Assembly (NCBI GenBank): GCA_026418315.1
Contig: JAOABO010000087.1
Coordinates: forward strand, 1-7,854
DNA from: Bacteroidia bacterium
GTDB taxonomy: Bacteria; Bacteroidota; Bacteroidia; B-17B0; Aurantibacillaceae
Direction of reading: 5' to 3'
Length of the DNA stretch: 7,854 bases
Shown one piece after another: positions 6,242 to 7,854 of this stretch. Both the position numbers and the translations under genes were made by a program. Each line of letters begins with the position of its first letter. The stretch's first letter is position 1. The notes under the pieces are model-generated. The model did no database searches, had not been told where the DNA came from, and saw only the letters and a program-made list of their open reading frames with translations.

Positions 6242-7854
6242 TTACTCAAGGGTTTGCGTGTCTATTTTTTTCAGTAAATATTCTGATGTATTGCCTTTCT
6301 CTTTAGATTTTTTCCAATATTCTACTGCTTCTTGTTTTTTGTTGAGCCGAAATAAAACATCTCCGTAGTGTTCTAAAACAATATAAGAAACATTTTTTTC
6401 TACTAGTTTTTTTAGTATGCTTTCGGCTTCTTTGTATTTTTGTTGTTGATACAAAATCCATGCATAGGTGTCCATGTAGTTAAGGTTATCAGGCGATATT
6501 TCTAAGCTTCTTTTGCTCATTTTTTCGGCTTTGTCTAATTTTTCTTTACGCAAGGCAAGGTAATAGGCGTAGTTGTTTAACACCAAGGCATTGTCAGGAT
6601 TGATGGTCAAAGCATATTCAAAGTATTTATCTGATTCGGAATAGTTTTGGATTTGATTATAGATTTCGGCCAATTCTGTGTATATAATTTCAAGTAAATT
6701 ATTGTTATCTAATGCATAGTCGGCGGCTGTTTTGTAATAGTTAATAGCTTGTTCATATTCTTTTTTATTTCTAAGAGCAATTCCTTTATACACATAAAAC
6801 ATAGATTGATTAGGGAAAAATTCTAATGCTAAATTGCTATGGTTTAATAAAGAATCATACATGCCAGATTCGTATTCTAATGACAATAATTGATCCCATA
6901 TAGCATATTTGTTTTTACTTAAAATAGCTGCTTTATAATATTCGTCAATGGCTTTTTGTTTTTCTCCTTGCTTCAAAAGATAGTCAGCATATATACTGTG
7001 AGATTCGGGCGCCATGGGGTGCGTGTTTACAAAGGTTTCACATAATTGAAGCAATCGTAAATTCAGTGTGCTATCATTTGCTTTTACGCTGGTAGAATAC
7101 ATTTTAATTAAAATAGAAAGTTTGTCTTTTACTCCATAGTCAGGATTGGAAAATAATTTATTCAGATGGTAAAATGCTTTTTCCTGATTGTTGTGGTAGA
7201 TATAATAATCGTAATATACTAAATGTGCTGCAGCGTTTAAGGAATCTGTTTTTAGTAGGTCGTTTGCGAGCTCTATGGCTTTTTCATATTCTTTATTTTT
7301 ATACAACGTTTCTGTAAGCACTTCTTTTGCTCTTATATCATCAGGATATCCCTGTAAGTATTTTTTAAGTTCATTTTCTACTAATTTTGGCTTGTTCATA
7401 AAGTAGTAAAGGGTTACTTTTTCATACATAATATCAAATGAGTAGCCCCATTTTTTTTCCATTTGATTAATGATGTCCAGTGCTTTTTCGGGCTGATTAT
7501 TTAGTTCATATTCCAGTACTAATTGTTTATATACATCTTGATTATTAGGGTATTTTTTTATTAGTTTTTTCAGAATGTCTATAGATTTGTCATACCGATT
7601 AATTTGATCATACATTTTAATCAGTGCGTATTGATACCAAATATTATCCGGATTAAATTTAACGGCTTTTTCTGCTGCGGTTAATGCTTCTTTGTTTCTA
7701 TTACTTATGCGATATAAATTACTTAATTCATATTGAACCGCTGCAGAAGTGGGCTCTAATTTTTCACATTGGATTAAATACCATTCTGCTTCTTTGAATT
7801 TGCCTAATAATCTGTTAGAGCAACCTTCAATGAATAAACCAGATAGTTGTGCTT
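6242..7854 (-). CDS. Tetratricopeptide-repeat protein, 5' end beyond the right edge
   Basis: The frame stays open to the right edge: from the ATG at 7615 it continues upstream for another 79 codons without a stop, reading AQLSGLFIEGCSNR and onward, so 7615 is an internal Met and about 536 residues are visible. It consists almost wholly of TPR units, for example KEALTAAEKAVKFNPDN, KAIDEYYKAA, EQAINYYKTAADYALDNN, SDKYFEYALTINPDNA and DKAEKMSKRSLEISPDN. The C-terminal block LNNYAYYLALRKEKLDKAE, then MDTYAWILYQQ, then EHYGDVLFRL is conserved in long TPR proteins of Bacteroidota. From recall of such proteins, only a few tens of residues, probably including a signal peptide, are missing. TPRs mediate protein-protein contacts, so a periplasmic or outer-membrane scaffold is likely. 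It is the first visible gene of the five-gene run; its promoter is outside the window. Confidence 0.92.
   Translation of the reverse strand, partial: AQLSGLFIEGCSNRLLGKFKEAEWYLIQCEKLEPTSAAVQYELSNLYRISNRNKEALTAAEKAVKFNPDNIWYQYALIKMYDQINRYDKSIDILKKLIKKYPNNQDVYKQLVLEYELNNQPEKALDIINQMEKKWGYSFDIMYEKVTLYYFMNKPKLVENELKKYLQGYPDDIRAKEVLTETLYKNKEYEKAIELANDLLKTDSLNAAAHLVYYDYYIYHNNQEKAFYHLNKLFSNPDYGVKDKLSILIKMYSTSVKANDSTLNLRLLQLCETFVNTHPMAPESHSIYADYLLKQGEKQKAIDEYYKAAILSKNKYAIWDQLLSLEYESGMYDSLLNHSNLALEFFPNQSMFYVYKGIALRNKKEYEQAINYYKTAADYALDNNNLLEIIYTELAEIYNQIQNYSESDKYFEYALTINPDNALVLNNYAYYLALRKEKLDKAEKMSKRSLEISPDNLNYMDTYAWILYQQQKYKEAESILKKLVEKNVSYIVLEHYGDVLFRLNKKQEAVEYWKKSKEKGNTSEYLLKKIDTQTLE

Noticed and set aside
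6124..6306. A 60-codon plus-strand open frame across the DUF4292 start and the TPR gene end
   Set aside because: It spans the junction of two well-supported minus-strand genes and resembles the reverse of a signal-peptide coding region.
7613..7615. ATG at 7615 as the true start of the TPR gene
   Set aside because: The frame upstream stays open to the window edge and encodes further good TPR sequence, so this Met is internal.

Overview
The window looks like ordinary chromosomal DNA from a member of the Bacteroidota. It is strongly AT-rich. Starts are preceded by A-rich stretches rather than Shine-Dalgarno motifs, and TAnnTTTG promoter elements of the Bacteroidota type lie upstream of genes. 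Several products (DUF4292-type lipoprotein, DUF1571-type protein, long TPR protein) belong to families I know mainly from this phylum. I cannot place it below phylum with confidence. No rRNA, tRNA, CRISPR array or mobile element was seen.

Left part (1-1995). On the minus strand, the first 49 codons of a lipoprotein (148 down to 1) run off the left edge; it may be a solute-binding protein. Upstream of it, also on the minus strand, is a membrane-anchored coiled-coil protein (276-1217). The 127-base gap between them holds a TAnnTTTG element overlapping a terminator-like hairpin with a T8 tail that ends at the lipoprotein ATG. Divergent from the coiled-coil gene is a complete ComF-family phosphoribosyltransferase gene on the plus strand (1288-1995). 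The 70-base divergent spacer carries two face-to-face TAnnTTTG elements inside a short palindrome.

Right part (1992-7854). Five minus-strand genes form a very compact run, in transcription order: TPR protein (5' end beyond the right edge), DUF4292-type lipoprotein, DUF1571-type secreted protein with a LysM-like segment, truA, and a full ABC exporter half-transporter. Junctions are 17 bases, a 4-base ATGA overlap, 2 bases, and another 4-base ATGA overlap, so co-transcription and translational coupling are very likely. The last gene meets comF tail to tail, with the two stop codons sharing TTAA.

Working together: the first three operon products look like cell-envelope proteins (a TPR scaffold, an outer-membrane lipoprotein and a periplasmic protein, the latter two possibly LolA/LolB-like), and the last is an inner-membrane exporter. 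A shared role in envelope lipid or lipoprotein handling is an inference. truA is a tRNA-modification housekeeping gene embedded among them. I did not find convincing evidence of a new defence, mobile or biosynthetic system; the most interesting items are regulatory layouts and the operon's composition.
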